DNA from: G020348385 sp964538085
Lineage (GTDB): Bacteria; Acidobacteriota; Aminicenantia; Aminicenantales; Aminicenantaceae
NCBI GenBank assembly: GCA_964538085.1
Contig: CAZIDF010000018.1
Location: 5,327-69,326 of the forward strand
Direction of reading: 5' to 3'
DNA length: 64,000 nt
A program made the position numbers and the translations under genes. Of the stretch, positions 45,439 to 55,528 are shown piece by piece. The stretch's first letter is position 1, and the number at the start of each line of letters is the position of its first letter. Below the pieces are notes generated by a model. That model did not search any database and was not told the origin of the DNA. It worked only from the letters and a program-made list of their open reading frames with translations.

Positions 45439-47529
45439 ATGAATAAAATTTCAATAAGAACCATGCTTCTCGTATTTTTTTTAGGGGCCCTTGTTTTCCC
45501 TAGTCAAAAATTGAAGGAGAAGGACCTGTCTGAAAGATACCAGGAGTGGCTGAAGCATGTCACCTATATCATCCGGCCGGAAGAAAAAGAAGTGTTCATG
45601 AGTTTGGACAACGACCGGGAACGGGACCTCTTCGTGGAGACTTTTTGGAAACAACGGGATCCCACGCCTGGCACCCCTCAGAACGAGTACAAGGAAGAAC
45701 ACACGCGTCGATTCATGCACGCCAACCAGCGCTACGGCCGGAATACTCCCCGGGAAGGCTGGATGACCGACCAGGGACGGATGTACATTATTCTGGGTGA
45801 ACCCACGAGCAAGGAAATTTTCGAAACCAGTGGGATATATCCCGCAGAAGTCTGGACATATTACGGGGACAAGACCAAGGGTTTGCCCACTCAGTTCAAT
45901 CTCGTTTTTTTTCAAAGGTCGGGAGCGGGAGAATACAAGCTGTACTCACCGACTTCAGATGGACCTGCGGCTTTGATCATCGACAAAAGCCGCCTGGATT
46001 TAACCAACCACCAAAAGCTATACGAAAAAATCTTGGAATTGGCCCCCACTCTCGCTGGTCCCTCCATATCTTTGATTTCTGGGCAGCGTTCCTACAACTA
46101 CATCCCTTCTCCCCGGGAAAATATCATCCTGGCGGATATTTTCGATTCGCCCAAAAAAGATATCAATCCAACCTATGCCACACACTTTCTCAATTATAAA
46201 GGAGTAGTCAGCACAGATTATTTGACCAACTATGTGGAAAGCCAGACAGATCTGGCTTTGATTCAAGATCCTATCCTGAACATCAACTTTTTGCACTTTT
46301 CCATCAGTCCCTCCAGCGTGTCCATCGACTATTTCGAGCCAAAAGACCAGTATTACTGCAACTATCAGCTCAATGTGAGTGTGCGGAAGCAAGACAGGTT
46401 GATATTCCAATATTCCAAGGATTTCCCCTTTTATTTCGATCCGGATAGAGTGGAGATGATCAAAGGGAAGGGCATTTCTATCCAGGATTCTTTTCCGTTG
46501 ATCGAAGGGGACTACCAGATGAACATTCTCATCCAAAATTCAGTGGGCAAGGAATTCAGTGTTTTTGAAGGAAATATCACGGTTCCCGAACATGCAGGCG
46601 CTCCGAAACTGGTGGGACCTGTTGTGGGTTACGGTCTCCAGGCCTATCCGGCTCACCTCCATGTTCCGTTCAAGGTGGTGGACAAACAGTTGCTGGTCGA
46701 TCCCAGGAGCACCCTATCTCTTTCTGAAGACATCGCCTTTTTTTTCTCCATCATGAATGCTTCGAAGGAGCTCTGGGAGACGGGTAAAATCGATGTGAAA
46801 ATAAGCGGCCTCAGGGAAAATTCTCCTTCCCAGAAAGCTTTGACCTTGGATATGAAAGACTATCCTTTTCATGAAATCATAGGCATCCATCATTCCCTCT
46901 CTGCCAAGGAGCTGTCTCCTGATTACTACGAACTGAAATTGCAGATGAAAGATGAGAAGGGCTCGATATTGGATGAATGCAGCACCAACTTCATCATTTC
47001 TCCTGCCGAAGGAGTCCCGCACCCTGTAACCTTGACCAAATCTTTTCCTCTTTCCAATTATTATCTTTTCGTTTATTCCCTTGCCAACCAGTATGACCGG
47101 GATGGGGCTCAGGAGAATGCTGAATCTTTTTATGAGAAAGCCTTTTCTCTCAATCCGGATTACCGCCCCGGGATGATCGAATATGCCCACTTTTTGTTGA
47201 AAATCAAGAAATACCAAAAATGCCTGGACCTGATAGAGAGAATGGATGAGGATGAAAACCTGCGGTTTGAATATTTCTTGCTAAAGGGACAAGCTTTCAT
47301 GGGAATGGAAAAATATTTTGTGGCCATCGAAAATTTCCTGGAGGGAAACAAGATCTATGATAGCGATACGCGGCTTCTCAATTCTCTCGGCTATAGCTTT
47401 TATAAAACCGGCGATAGACAGAGAGCGCTGGAGGTTCTCCGGTCATCCGTGAGGTTGGATCCCGAACAGCAAGATATCAGGGCCTTGATCCAGAAAATCG
47501 AAAAAGAAAAAGACTTGGCTCGATTCTAA
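45439..47529 (+). CDS. GWxTD-motif protein with C-terminal TPRs, long form, module 2
   Basis: Second copy of the long GWxTD protein, 696 residues. Short signal or anchor (residues 8-21), GWxTD domain about 25-155 (FWKQRDPTPGTPQNEYKEEH, EGWMTDQGRMYIILGEP with GWMTD at 107-111), beta-rich middle, and a TPR tail (YLFVYSLANQYDRDGAQENA, LLNSLGYSFYKTGDRQRALE). Aligns with the module 1 protein along its whole length, including THFLNYKGVVSTDYLTNYVE. The ribosome site is AAAGGATAATAAGG. The CBM9-like gene follows after 22 bases. Confidence 0.9.
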   Translation: MNKISIRTMLLVFFLGALVFPSQKLKEKDLSERYQEWLKHVTYIIRPEEKEVFMSLDNDRERDLFVETFWKQRDPTPGTPQNEYKEEHTRRFMHANQRYGRNTPREGWMTDQGRMYIILGEPTSKEIFETSGIYPAEVWTYYGDKTKGLPTQFNLVFFQRSGAGEYKLYSPTSDGPAALIIDKSRLDLTNHQKLYEKILELAPTLAGPSISLISGQRSYNYIPSPRENIILADIFDSPKKDINPTYATHFLNYKGVVSTDYLTNYVESQTDLALIQDPILNINFLHFSISPSSVSIDYFEPKDQYYCNYQLNVSVRKQDRLIFQYSKDFPFYFDPDRVEMIKGKGISIQDSFPLIEGDYQMNILIQNSVGKEFSVFEGNITVPEHAGAPKLVGPVVGYGLQAYPAHLHVPFKVVDKQLLVDPRSTLSLSEDIAFFFSIMNASKELWETGKIDVKISGLRENSPSQKALTLDMKDYPFHEIIGIHHSLSAKELSPDYYELKLQMKDEKGSILDECSTNFIISPAEGVPHPVTLTKSFPLSNYYLFVYSLANQYDRDGAQENAESFYEKAFSLNPDYRPGMIEYAHFLLKIKKYQKCLDLIERMDEDENLRFEYFLLKGQAFMGMEKYFVAIENFLEGNKIYDSDTRLLNSLGYSFYKTGDRQRALEVLRSSVRLDPEQQDIRALIQKIEKEKDLARF

Positions 47530-47551
47530 GAGAAGAAAAACGGAGGTGTGC

Positions 47552-48409
47552 ATGGAAAGAATCAGAATGAGAAAAATTTTACCAATTGCGGTATCGGTTT
47601 TGGCCATTGTTTTTGTCGTTTCTGCGAAGGAGAAAACGTTTGAAAGCATTTGGGCTGTTTCGCCGCTCACGATCGATGGCCTTGTTAGCGACTGGGAAGG
47701 AAGTCCTCTCCATATGGAGAAAAAAGTCAAAACGGAATATGCATTCCGCAACGATGCCGACAATCTTTATGTGCTCTTTAAATTCAATGACTTGAAATAT
47801 CTCAGTTCCATCGAGATCACAGGGATGACTCTTTGGATCGACACCTCGGGGAAAAAGGATAAAGACCGGGGCATCAAATTCACCAAAAAAAAGATTTCTG
47901 CGGATGAATACATCTCTATTCTGGAGAAACAACAGGGACCTCTGAACGATGAGCAGAAAAAAAATGTTCGCGCCAGAGCTTCCTATTTTATCAGCCAAGC
48001 TGAGGTTGTGGATAAAAAAGGGGATCCTTTAAATCAGAGTGATGTGGCTGATGCAGTCAATGGCGCCGCCTTTAATGTATCTGTCCAGCAGGAATCTGTA
48101 ACCTATGAGTTCAGAGTGCCGCTTAAAAATTTGATCGCGGCTCTCTCTGAGAGCGTTGAAGAACCTGCGGAGGTTCTCGAAGTCGGCTTTGAGTGGGGCG
48201 GCCTGACCGAAGAGATGAGAAGAGAGTACATGAAGGGAGGTGCTGGTGGAGACTCAGGTGCCATGGGGATCTCCGAAGGCGGCAGAGGCGGGGGCGGCGC
48301 CCAGAGCGTGGGATTTGATGGGGCATCACCAGAGGGCTTGACCGCCTTGCGGAAAATGACCAAAAAATATTCCTTCTGGACTGCGGTCCGGATGGCCAAA
48401 AACCAATAG
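47552..48409 (+). CDS. Secreted CBM9/DOMON-like protein with Gly-rich insert
   Basis: Exported protein of 285 residues: signal peptide about 1-25, then a beta-sandwich that resembles carbohydrate-binding family 9 / DOMON-like domains (SPLTIDGLVSDWEGSPL, AFRNDADNLYVLFKFND, MTLWIDTSGKKDKDRGIKF). These bind sugars or haem in known cases; no specific ligand can be seen here. A Gly-rich low-complexity segment at about 228-250 (GGAGGDSGAMG, GGRGGGGAQ) precedes a short basic end. ATG 47552 has GGAGG five bases ahead. The next gene starts two bases after the stop, so it is in the same operon. Confidence 0.75.
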   Translation: MERIRMRKILPIAVSVLAIVFVVSAKEKTFESIWAVSPLTIDGLVSDWEGSPLHMEKKVKTEYAFRNDADNLYVLFKFNDLKYLSSIEITGMTLWIDTSGKKDKDRGIKFTKKKISADEYISILEKQQGPLNDEQKKNVRARASYFISQAEVVDKKGDPLNQSDVADAVNGAAFNVSVQQESVTYEFRVPLKNLIAALSESVEEPAEVLEVGFEWGGLTEEMRREYMKGGAGGDSGAMGISEGGRGGGGAQSVGFDGASPEGLTALRKMTKKYSFWTAVRMAKNQ

Positions 48410-48411
48410 GC

Positions 48412-50877
48412 GTGAGAAAAAAACTCGTATTATTGATGGGGTTGATCAGTGCTGTCATGTGGCTGGCAACCTTGGCTTCCGCTTCCTCAAAGGGGAGAAA
48501 GATAAAGGCCGAGGGCATGAACCTTTTGATCATTTCCCTCGATACCACGAGAGCGGACCGTATCGGCGCCTATGGGTACTCGGGGGCCCGCACACCTCAT
48601 GTGGATGACCTGGCGAATCATGGAATTAGATTCTCCGATTGTTATTCGCCCGTTCCCCTGACGCTTCCTGCTCATAGCTCATTGTTCACCGGTCGCTATC
48701 CCCTTGGCCACCGCGTGAGGGATAACGGCACGTTTTTGCTCAGCGATGGAGAAATTACCCTTGCAGAGGTGATGAAGAGCGAAGGATACGACACCTTTGC
48801 TGTGGTCGCTTCATTCGTTCTTATGGCCAAGTTCGGCCTGAACCAAGGGTTTTCTGTTTACGATGATTCTTTGGATGCCAAAGAGCTGTTGCGCAATTTT
48901 TATTCAGAGATCTCTGCGGATGTGGTGTACGCAAAATTTGAGGAATGGTTCAGGAAAAGAGAGAATAAAAAATTTTTTGCGTGGGTGCATTTCTACGATC
49001 CCCATTTGCCCTACGACCCGCCTGAAGAATATCGGACCGGGAAAAATAGACTCGAGGACCTGTACGATGGGGAGTTGGCGTTTGCCGATTTTTATGTCGG
49101 AAAAATTATCGGGGAATTGGAGGCCAGGAATAGACTCGACGACACCCTGATCGTCATCGTCGGCGATCATGGGGAAGCCTTCGGGGAACACCAGGAATAC
49201 GGGCATTCGGTTTTCTGTTACGAGGAGAACCTCAGAGTTCCGTTGATTTTTGCCAATCCGCGCTTGTTTCCCGAAGGATTTGTGGTGGAGGAGCGTGTCA
49301 GCCTGATCGACATTATGCCTTCGCTTTGCGAAATATACGGGCTGCAAACTCCACCCCCGGTTCAAGGGATCAGCTTTACAGGAAAACTTGACGGAACAAA
49401 GGAGAGAGGGGAACGTTCTTTTTATATCGAAAGCATGTACGGGAAAGAAACCCTGGGCTGGGCTCCGCTCGCCGGGATAATCGATGGGCCCTACAAATAC
49501 ATCTCCTTGCCAGAACCTGAGTTGTATAACCTAGAAGAAGACAAAAGCGAAAAAAATAATCTTTTTCAGGCAAAAAAAGGTGTCGCGAGGGTGCTTGACG
49601 AGAAGTTAAAAGAGCTCATGCTGGAATATGCCACATCTCAGGGAAGTGTCAGGCGAAAATTGACGGCGGAGGATCGAAAGCGACTGGAAAGCTTGGGTTA
49701 TATTTCTTCTTCCTCTCCAGGTTCGAGCAGGGTGATGGACCCTAAGAAGGGAATCGTGCTTTTGAATAAGTTCAACACGGCCAACAATCTTATCGAAAAA
49801 GGCCTTTTAGACTCGGCCGATGCAGAATTGCAAAATATAGTTGCCCAAAATCCGGATGTCGATTTTTTACCCTATTATGAGCTGCTGGCCAAAGTCTATG
49901 AATTGAGGTCCGATCACCAAGCGGTTCTCGACACCTGGAAGGAAGCGGTAAGAGTTTTTCCTGCGAACGATCGGTTCAAAATCACCCTGGCATTCAAGCT
50001 GCTTCAGATGGGACAACTGAAAGAAGCGGAAACGCTGGGTCTTGAGATCACGAGGATAGATGACAGATCTTCCAGAGGGTATATTTTGCTGGGACGTATC
50101 GAAGAAAGCAGAGGAGATGATCGCAAAGCCTTGATGTATTTCGAAAAAGCCTTGCATTGGGAACCGAACAATGTGCAGCTGAAGCTGAGCCTTGCCCATT
50201 CGTCGATCAAAAATGGACAACAAGAAAGGGCGTTGAAAATATGCCAGACCCTTCTCGCTGATCAGAATATCACAGGCGATCCAGCCAATGCAGCGGTTCT
50301 CTCCAGGATCGGGCTCATTTATACAGAAGGGAACAGGATCGAACAGGCCCGTAAGGTTTTGTTGGACTCGATTGCCTTGGATGATTCGGACGCCGAAGCG
50401 TGGAATAACCTAGGCGTTGTTTATTATCGAAATAAAGAATATCCCAAGGCTGTCGAGGCCTATGAAAGGGCTGTCCGATTGAATCCAGAATTTGCGCAAG
50501 CTTATAATAATCTGGGGACTCTCCACTTGCGCACCTTTCTGGAGAGAAAAGATCCTGGGTCGATTCCTAAAGCGATTGATGCCTTCAACCGGGCCATAGA
50601 AAACGATTCCCGACTGGCCTCGGCCTATAACGGCCGGGCTTCTGCCTCCAAGTTCAGCAATCGCGCAAGTGATGCCATCCGGGATTGGAAAAAAACGCTG
50701 GAGATTCAGCCCGATTTTATAGATGTCTACTTTAATCTGGGCATCACTTATCTTGAGACCGGCGATAAATCCGAAGCTCTGAAAATCCTGAATCGATGCA
50801 AACAGAAATTTTACAATCGGCTTTCCCCCTCGGAACAGGGCCGCCTTGACCGCCTGATCGCCGAAGCCAATCGCTGA
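48412..50877 (+). CDS. Secreted sulfatase-fold hydrolase with TPR tail, paralogue 3
   Basis: Third sulfatase-fold TPR protein, 821 residues, more diverged than the first two. Signal peptide about 1-26; catalytic domain about 36-430 (LLIISLDTTRADRIGAYGY, GDHGEAFGEHQEYGHS, YIESMYGKETLGWAPL); a long TPR region about 440-820 (AWNNLGVVYYRNKEYPKAVE, AQAYNNLGTLHLRT, FIDVYFNLGITYLETGDKSEA). CxPxR is replaced by T84-L-P-A-H88. GTG start two bases after the CBM9 gene stop; the signal peptide supports it. Probably the last catalytic member of the locus. Confidence 0.88.
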   Translation: MRKKLVLLMGLISAVMWLATLASASSKGRKIKAEGMNLLIISLDTTRADRIGAYGYSGARTPHVDDLANHGIRFSDCYSPVPLTLPAHSSLFTGRYPLGHRVRDNGTFLLSDGEITLAEVMKSEGYDTFAVVASFVLMAKFGLNQGFSVYDDSLDAKELLRNFYSEISADVVYAKFEEWFRKRENKKFFAWVHFYDPHLPYDPPEEYRTGKNRLEDLYDGELAFADFYVGKIIGELEARNRLDDTLIVIVGDHGEAFGEHQEYGHSVFCYEENLRVPLIFANPRLFPEGFVVEERVSLIDIMPSLCEIYGLQTPPPVQGISFTGKLDGTKERGERSFYIESMYGKETLGWAPLAGIIDGPYKYISLPEPELYNLEEDKSEKNNLFQAKKGVARVLDEKLKELMLEYATSQGSVRRKLTAEDRKRLESLGYISSSSPGSSRVMDPKKGIVLLNKFNTANNLIEKGLLDSADAELQNIVAQNPDVDFLPYYELLAKVYELRSDHQAVLDTWKEAVRVFPANDRFKITLAFKLLQMGQLKEAETLGLEITRIDDRSSRGYILLGRIEESRGDDRKALMYFEKALHWEPNNVQLKLSLAHSSIKNGQQERALKICQTLLADQNITGDPANAAVLSRIGLIYTEGNRIEQARKVLLDSIALDDSDAEAWNNLGVVYYRNKEYPKAVEAYERAVRLNPEFAQAYNNLGTLHLRTFLERKDPGSIPKAIDAFNRAIENDSRLASAYNGRASASKFSNRASDAIRDWKKTLEIQPDFIDVYFNLGITYLETGDKSEALKILNRCKQKFYNRLSPSEQGRLDRLIAEANR

Positions 50878-51002
50878 TTTTTCAGCCTTTCCTTACCAGA
50901 TAGACGAAAATCCTTTATTGACCTCGATTTTTTTCTGTGGTATGTGACGGATAATTCATCCCCATTTCTGCGATTCCGGTCGGGGATAAAAGGAGATTGG
51001 AC

Positions 51003-54000
51003 ATGGTCAAGAGAAAAAAGAGGTTATTCCTCCCAAAATTGAGCGTTGTGGCCATTATTGTGTTTGGCTTGACGGGCTTTTTCCTATCAGCCGAAACGCA
51101 AGAAATCAAGGAGGATCTATTCAAGCAGCTCAAATACCGCAACATCGGACCTGTGGGTAATCGGGTGATTGCTGTGGTCGGCGTACCTGGAGATTCCAAT
51201 ATTTGTTATGTCGGAGCTGCCTCAGGTGGGATTTTTAAAACCGAAGACGGCGGTATCAACTGGAAGCCCATATTCGACAAACAGCCCGTCTCATCGGTCG
51301 GATCGTTGGCCATTGCCCCTTCCGATCCCAATGTGATCTGGGCGGGCACGGGAGAGGCCTTTATCCGCAGCAACATTTCGCATGGGGACGGGATATACAA
51401 GTCTACTGATGGGGGAAAAACGTGGAAGAATATGGGATTGGAAAAAACGGGCAGGATCGGTCGTGTGGTGATCGACCCGCGCAATCCGGACCTCGTTTTT
51501 GCCGCGGCCATGGGTCACTGCTACGGCCCCCAGGATGATCGGGGTGTCTTCCGCACGGCCGATGGAGGAAAAAGCTGGGAGAAAGTGCTGTTCGTGGATG
51601 AAAACACAGGGTGTTCCGATTTGGCCATGGATCCCAATAACCCCCGTATCCTTTTTGCCGGGATGTGGCCGATGTTGATCAGGACCTGGGGAAAGTGGAG
51701 CGGCGGGCCGGGTGGCGGCCTGTATAAGTCCGTCGATGGCGGCACCACCTGGACAAAGCTCGAGGGTAAGGGATTGCCGGAGGGAGAGATCGGCAAGATC
51801 GCCGTTGCCGTGGCTCCCAGCGATTCCGATCGTGTGTATGCCCTGATCGAGCACAAAGACGAAGGACTGTGGAGTTCGGATGATGGTGGCGAGACCTGGA
51901 AGCAGATCAACCATGACCGAGCTATTCTCAACCGGCCGCTCTATTACACACGCTGTGTGGTCGCCCCGGATGATCCGGATGAAGTTTATTTTCCAGCAAC
52001 CCGTTTCCACATGACACTGGATGGGGGCGTCAACATCAAAAGATTTAATCCTTCAGGAGGCGACCATCACGACATGTGGATCGACCCGCTCGATCCTGAC
52101 CGGATGATGGTGGGGAATGACCAGGGTGTGAGCATCTCCACCAACCGCGGAAGATCCTGGCACGGCATCCAGCTCCCGATCGCCCAGATGTACCATGTGT
52201 ATGTGGACGACCGAGTCCCCTATAACGTATACGGCAACCGGCAGGATGGATCATCCTACGGCGGGCCCAGCAACAGCCGCATGGGGAGGGGAGGTATTCC
52301 GCGAGGTCTGTGGCATCCGGTCGGAGGATTTGAGAGCGGGTTTGCCGTTCCCGATCCTGTGGACAACAACATCATCTGGTCGGGCAACTACGACGGCATG
52401 CTGGATGTGTTCGATATGCGGAACAAACAGAGCCGGGGAGTGACTGTCTGGCCGGAGAGTCTCCAGGGCTGGGCACCCAAGGATGTCAAATACCGTTTTC
52501 AGTGGACCTTTCCGATCGCTATCTCCCCGCATGATCACAACCGTGTTTACGTGGGAAGCCAATTTGTCCACATGACGACCGACTCGGGGCAAAGCTGGAA
52601 GATCATCAGCCCCGACCTTTCCACAAATGACAAAAGCAAACAGGAGAGGACGGGCGGGATCACCCAGGACGATGCCAGTCCCTTGTATTGCTGCACCCTG
52701 TTTGCCATCGCTGAGTCCCCGCTGGAAAAGGGGTTGATCTGGGCTGGGACGAATGACGGGCTTTTGCATGTGACCAGGGATGGAGGGGAGAATTGGACCG
52801 ATGTCACAAAAAACATCCCTGATCTCCCGGAATGGGGGACGATCAGCAATATCGAACCATCCCGTTTTGAGGCTGGAACGTGCTACATAACGGTGGATTT
52901 CCATCAGGTGAACGATTTTGACCCTTACGTTTATAAAACATCCGATTTCGGAAAAAAATGGAAACGCATCAGTTCAGGTATCCCCAAAGGCGGGCTCAGT
53001 TTTGCCCATTGTGTGCGGGAGGATCCGGCTCGAAAAGGTCTGCTTTATCTCGGGACAGAAAATGCCCTTTATGTCTCGTTCGATGATGGGGAAAATTGGA
53101 TTCCTTTGCAAACGAACCTTCCACATGCCCCGGTTCACTGGTTGACGATCCAGGAGCATTTCAGCGATCTTGTGGTGGCCACATACGGCCGGGGTTTCTG
53201 GATCATGGATGACATCACCCCCCTTCAGCAGTGGACGCCCGAAATCGAGGGATCGGAGGTTAATTTGTTTTCTCCACGCCCGGCTTATCGTTTCCGCAAT
53301 GTGGCAGGTCCCTCTGGGTCACCCAATGATCCTTGTACGGGACAAAATCCCACTTACGGTGCCAGCATCAGCTATTATCTGAAGGACGCGCCGAAAGAGG
53401 ATGTCATGCTTACGATCCTGGATGAGAAAGGGGAAGTCGTCCGAACCCTCAAAACTGAAAAACCCGAGGACATGGAAACGAGCGATGACGACAGACAAAG
53501 TCAGAGAGCCTTCAAGGTGCCCAAACAGGCCGGTGTCAATCGTGTATGGTGGGACTTGAGATACGACAGGAGCAAGATGATCAAATTGCGGACAAAACCC
53601 ATTGGGCAGGATCATGTCGAGCTTGGAGATAAAGGATGGCGGCCTTTTCCGAGAGGGAGTCGTGGGAGCGGACCTTTGGCTCCCCCTGGAATCTATACGG
53701 TGAAATTGGCGGTGGGGGACAAAGAATATTCAAAAAATCTCACCGTGATTAAAGACCCCCATTCTTCCGGAACAGAAGCGGATATCCTCGAACAGACAAA
53801 GATCCTTTTAGAAATTTCTCGGAATATCGATAGTGTAGCGGACATGATCAATCAGATAGAATGGGTTCGAAAACAACTGGGCGACTTAAAAAATATGCTG
53901 AAGGAGAATGAGGGATTCGAGCCGGTTATCAAAGCCGGGGATGAGCTCGATCAAAAGTTCATCGCCGTGGAAAGCTTTTTGTTTTCAATGGAGTTTTCCG

Positions 54001-54242
54001 GGTCTGGAGATGGATTGCGTTGGCCGGATAAGTTTTATGTGAAACTTCAATTTCTGGCGAACGATATAAGCAAATCCGATTTCGCGCCTACTTCCCAGCA
54101 GATCCAAGTGCATGAGATGTTCAAGGAGCAGTTGGCGGAAAATCAGGATCGTTTACAACAGTTGATAAAAAAGGATGTGAAAGCTTTTAACGATATGCTG
54201 AAAGAAAAACAGATCCCGATAATTTTTGCCGATGTGAAATAA
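51003..54242 (+). CDS. Secreted sortilin/VPS10-like Asp-box propeller protein
   Basis: Large exported protein, 1,079 residues, with a signal peptide at about 8-30. The main part is a beta-propeller of BNR/Asp-box repeats: STDGGKTW, TADGGKSW, SVDGGTTW, SDDGGETW, STNRGRSW, TTDSGQSW, TRDGGENW, TSDFGKKW and SFDDGENW, spread from about 130 to 700. This is the 'VPS10/glycosyl hydrolase, sortilin-like' type often annotated as a glycosyl hydrolase; no catalytic residues can be named. The C-terminal 300 residues hold a FlgD-like Ig segment (VMLTILDEKGEVVRTLKTE) and a helical end. ATG 51003 has AGGAG 7 bases ahead. Confidence 0.88.
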   Translation: MVKRKKRLFLPKLSVVAIIVFGLTGFFLSAETQEIKEDLFKQLKYRNIGPVGNRVIAVVGVPGDSNICYVGAASGGIFKTEDGGINWKPIFDKQPVSSVGSLAIAPSDPNVIWAGTGEAFIRSNISHGDGIYKSTDGGKTWKNMGLEKTGRIGRVVIDPRNPDLVFAAAMGHCYGPQDDRGVFRTADGGKSWEKVLFVDENTGCSDLAMDPNNPRILFAGMWPMLIRTWGKWSGGPGGGLYKSVDGGTTWTKLEGKGLPEGEIGKIAVAVAPSDSDRVYALIEHKDEGLWSSDDGGETWKQINHDRAILNRPLYYTRCVVAPDDPDEVYFPATRFHMTLDGGVNIKRFNPSGGDHHDMWIDPLDPDRMMVGNDQGVSISTNRGRSWHGIQLPIAQMYHVYVDDRVPYNVYGNRQDGSSYGGPSNSRMGRGGIPRGLWHPVGGFESGFAVPDPVDNNIIWSGNYDGMLDVFDMRNKQSRGVTVWPESLQGWAPKDVKYRFQWTFPIAISPHDHNRVYVGSQFVHMTTDSGQSWKIISPDLSTNDKSKQERTGGITQDDASPLYCCTLFAIAESPLEKGLIWAGTNDGLLHVTRDGGENWTDVTKNIPDLPEWGTISNIEPSRFEAGTCYITVDFHQVNDFDPYVYKTSDFGKKWKRISSGIPKGGLSFAHCVREDPARKGLLYLGTENALYVSFDDGENWIPLQTNLPHAPVHWLTIQEHFSDLVVATYGRGFWIMDDITPLQQWTPEIEGSEVNLFSPRPAYRFRNVAGPSGSPNDPCTGQNPTYGASISYYLKDAPKEDVMLTILDEKGEVVRTLKTEKPEDMETSDDDRQSQRAFKVPKQAGVNRVWWDLRYDRSKMIKLRTKPIGQDHVELGDKGWRPFPRGSRGSGPLAPPGIYTVKLAVGDKEYSKNLTVIKDPHSSGTEADILEQTKILLEISRNIDSVADMINQIEWVRKQLGDLKNMLKENEGFEPVIKAGDELDQKFIAVESFLFSMEFSGSGDGLRWPDKFYVKLQFLANDISKSDFAPTSQQIQVHEMFKEQLAENQDRLQQLIKKDVKAFNDMLKEKQIPIIFADVK

Positions 54243-54254
54243 ACTCTACCCGGG

Positions 54255-55316
54255 TCAGCCTTTGACTTCGAAATCGACAGTCTTTTTTACCGTCTTTGTC
54301 GAAATGTTGTCCTTGATCGTGATGGTTAACGTATAACTTCCTGCTTCCAAGTTTCTCTGTTCTCTAGCCTCGCTTGTTTCTGTCCCCTTGGTTGTTCGGA
54401 CCACGACTGTCTTTTTCATCGGCAGTGGTTGGCTCACAAGGGGGGATTCATATTTTTGAACGGCATAATTGATGACGACTTCCTCGCCTTGGTATACCTC
54501 ATAATGAACTTCGATATCGCATTGGCCTTGAGGATTGACCTGAGAACCGAAAATGAAGAAAAATATGTCCAGGTTATCCTGGGGGGCAAAAATAAGGTCG
54601 AGGTTGGGAAAGATCTGGAGGATTGAGTAGCTGAAAAAGTCCTCATGGATTTCTGCTGTGGTCTCTGGAGTGGCGACCTGTTTTATATCCTTTGCGAAAA
54701 TGACCGGTGTGGTTTCGATCGTATCTGTGAAAGAAAGAGGGTCGGGGAGGGTGATATCAGCATACTGCGTTCCGATCTTCTGGAAATCTCGTGATGTCAC
54801 GGCCAAAGAGAGGAAATAACTTCCAGGAGGAAGGGGATATCCCGTGGTGTATGTTCCTTCCTGTTCGGGATCGTAAGTGGCGCTTTCTTCCTCCACATGC
54901 ATCGGGATGTAGACCTCTTTCACGAGCTCTCCTGGCATATCGTTATCCAGTTTGTTGAACTGGAGGAACACATAGTTGTCTGCGACGAGGTTGGCAGGGG
55001 CTGCTTGTCCTTCCGGTGTTTCAGCCTCCGGCACTACGGCAGGAGGAGCAAATCCTAGATCGACATTTTTAATTTTGAAAACGATGAGGGCATGCAGATT
55101 CTGCTGCCCAGCCGGAAGATACAGATGGTTGGTGATTTGGAACGGAATATCGAGCCTGGCTTCCCGTGAGGGGGTTCCCTCTTGAAAAGCGGCCTTGACC
55201 TGGGGAGGGATGATGACGGCTGCTCTCTTTTCTTCCTGTGAAAAAGAGAGAGAGGCAGAGAATGCACACAGAATGATCCCTGATATCAGAACTGTGATTA
55301 AGCCTTTTCTTTTCAT
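54255..55316 (-). CDS. Secreted beta-rich protein of unknown function
   Basis: 353-residue exported protein with a signal peptide (residues 1-26, VLISGIILCAFSASLSFSQ). No family is recognised. It has long beta-rich stretches (LDIPFQITNHLYLPAG, VDNYVFLQFNKLD-like ADNYVFLQFNKLD, PLPPGSYFLSLAVTSRDF) and a closing Ig-like segment, LEAGSYTLTITIKDNIS, that resembles the ends of the GWxTD proteins. It is convergent with the Asp-box gene (12 bases between stops), so it has its own transcript but may belong to the same envelope process. The start has AGGAGG ahead, read on the minus strand. Confidence 0.75.
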   Translation of the reverse strand: MKRKGLITVLISGIILCAFSASLSFSQEEKRAAVIIPPQVKAAFQEGTPSREARLDIPFQITNHLYLPAGQQNLHALIVFKIKNVDLGFAPPAVVPEAETPEGQAAPANLVADNYVFLQFNKLDNDMPGELVKEVYIPMHVEEESATYDPEQEGTYTTGYPLPPGSYFLSLAVTSRDFQKIGTQYADITLPDPLSFTDTIETTPVIFAKDIKQVATPETTAEIHEDFFSYSILQIFPNLDLIFAPQDNLDIFFFIFGSQVNPQGQCDIEVHYEVYQGEEVVINYAVQKYESPLVSQPLPMKKTVVVRTTKGTETSEAREQRNLEAGSYTLTITIKDNISTKTVKKTVDFEVKG

Positions 55317-55528
55317 GTTTCCTCCTTGAGCTCAACCCTTTGGTTTTCCCTTCCTTCGGTTTGTGCTCCTATGATAGTGGCTCACGTGTATTTCAATCAA
55401 ATACTATACCAAAACTCAAGATTTATTTCTACAAATATTCTGAGCTCATATCCACCTTGCTTGATCCCGTCTTTTTAGTCGATTGAGTCCATGATTTTCG
55501 GCAACAGGTCAAGGCCATGTGTTCGATG

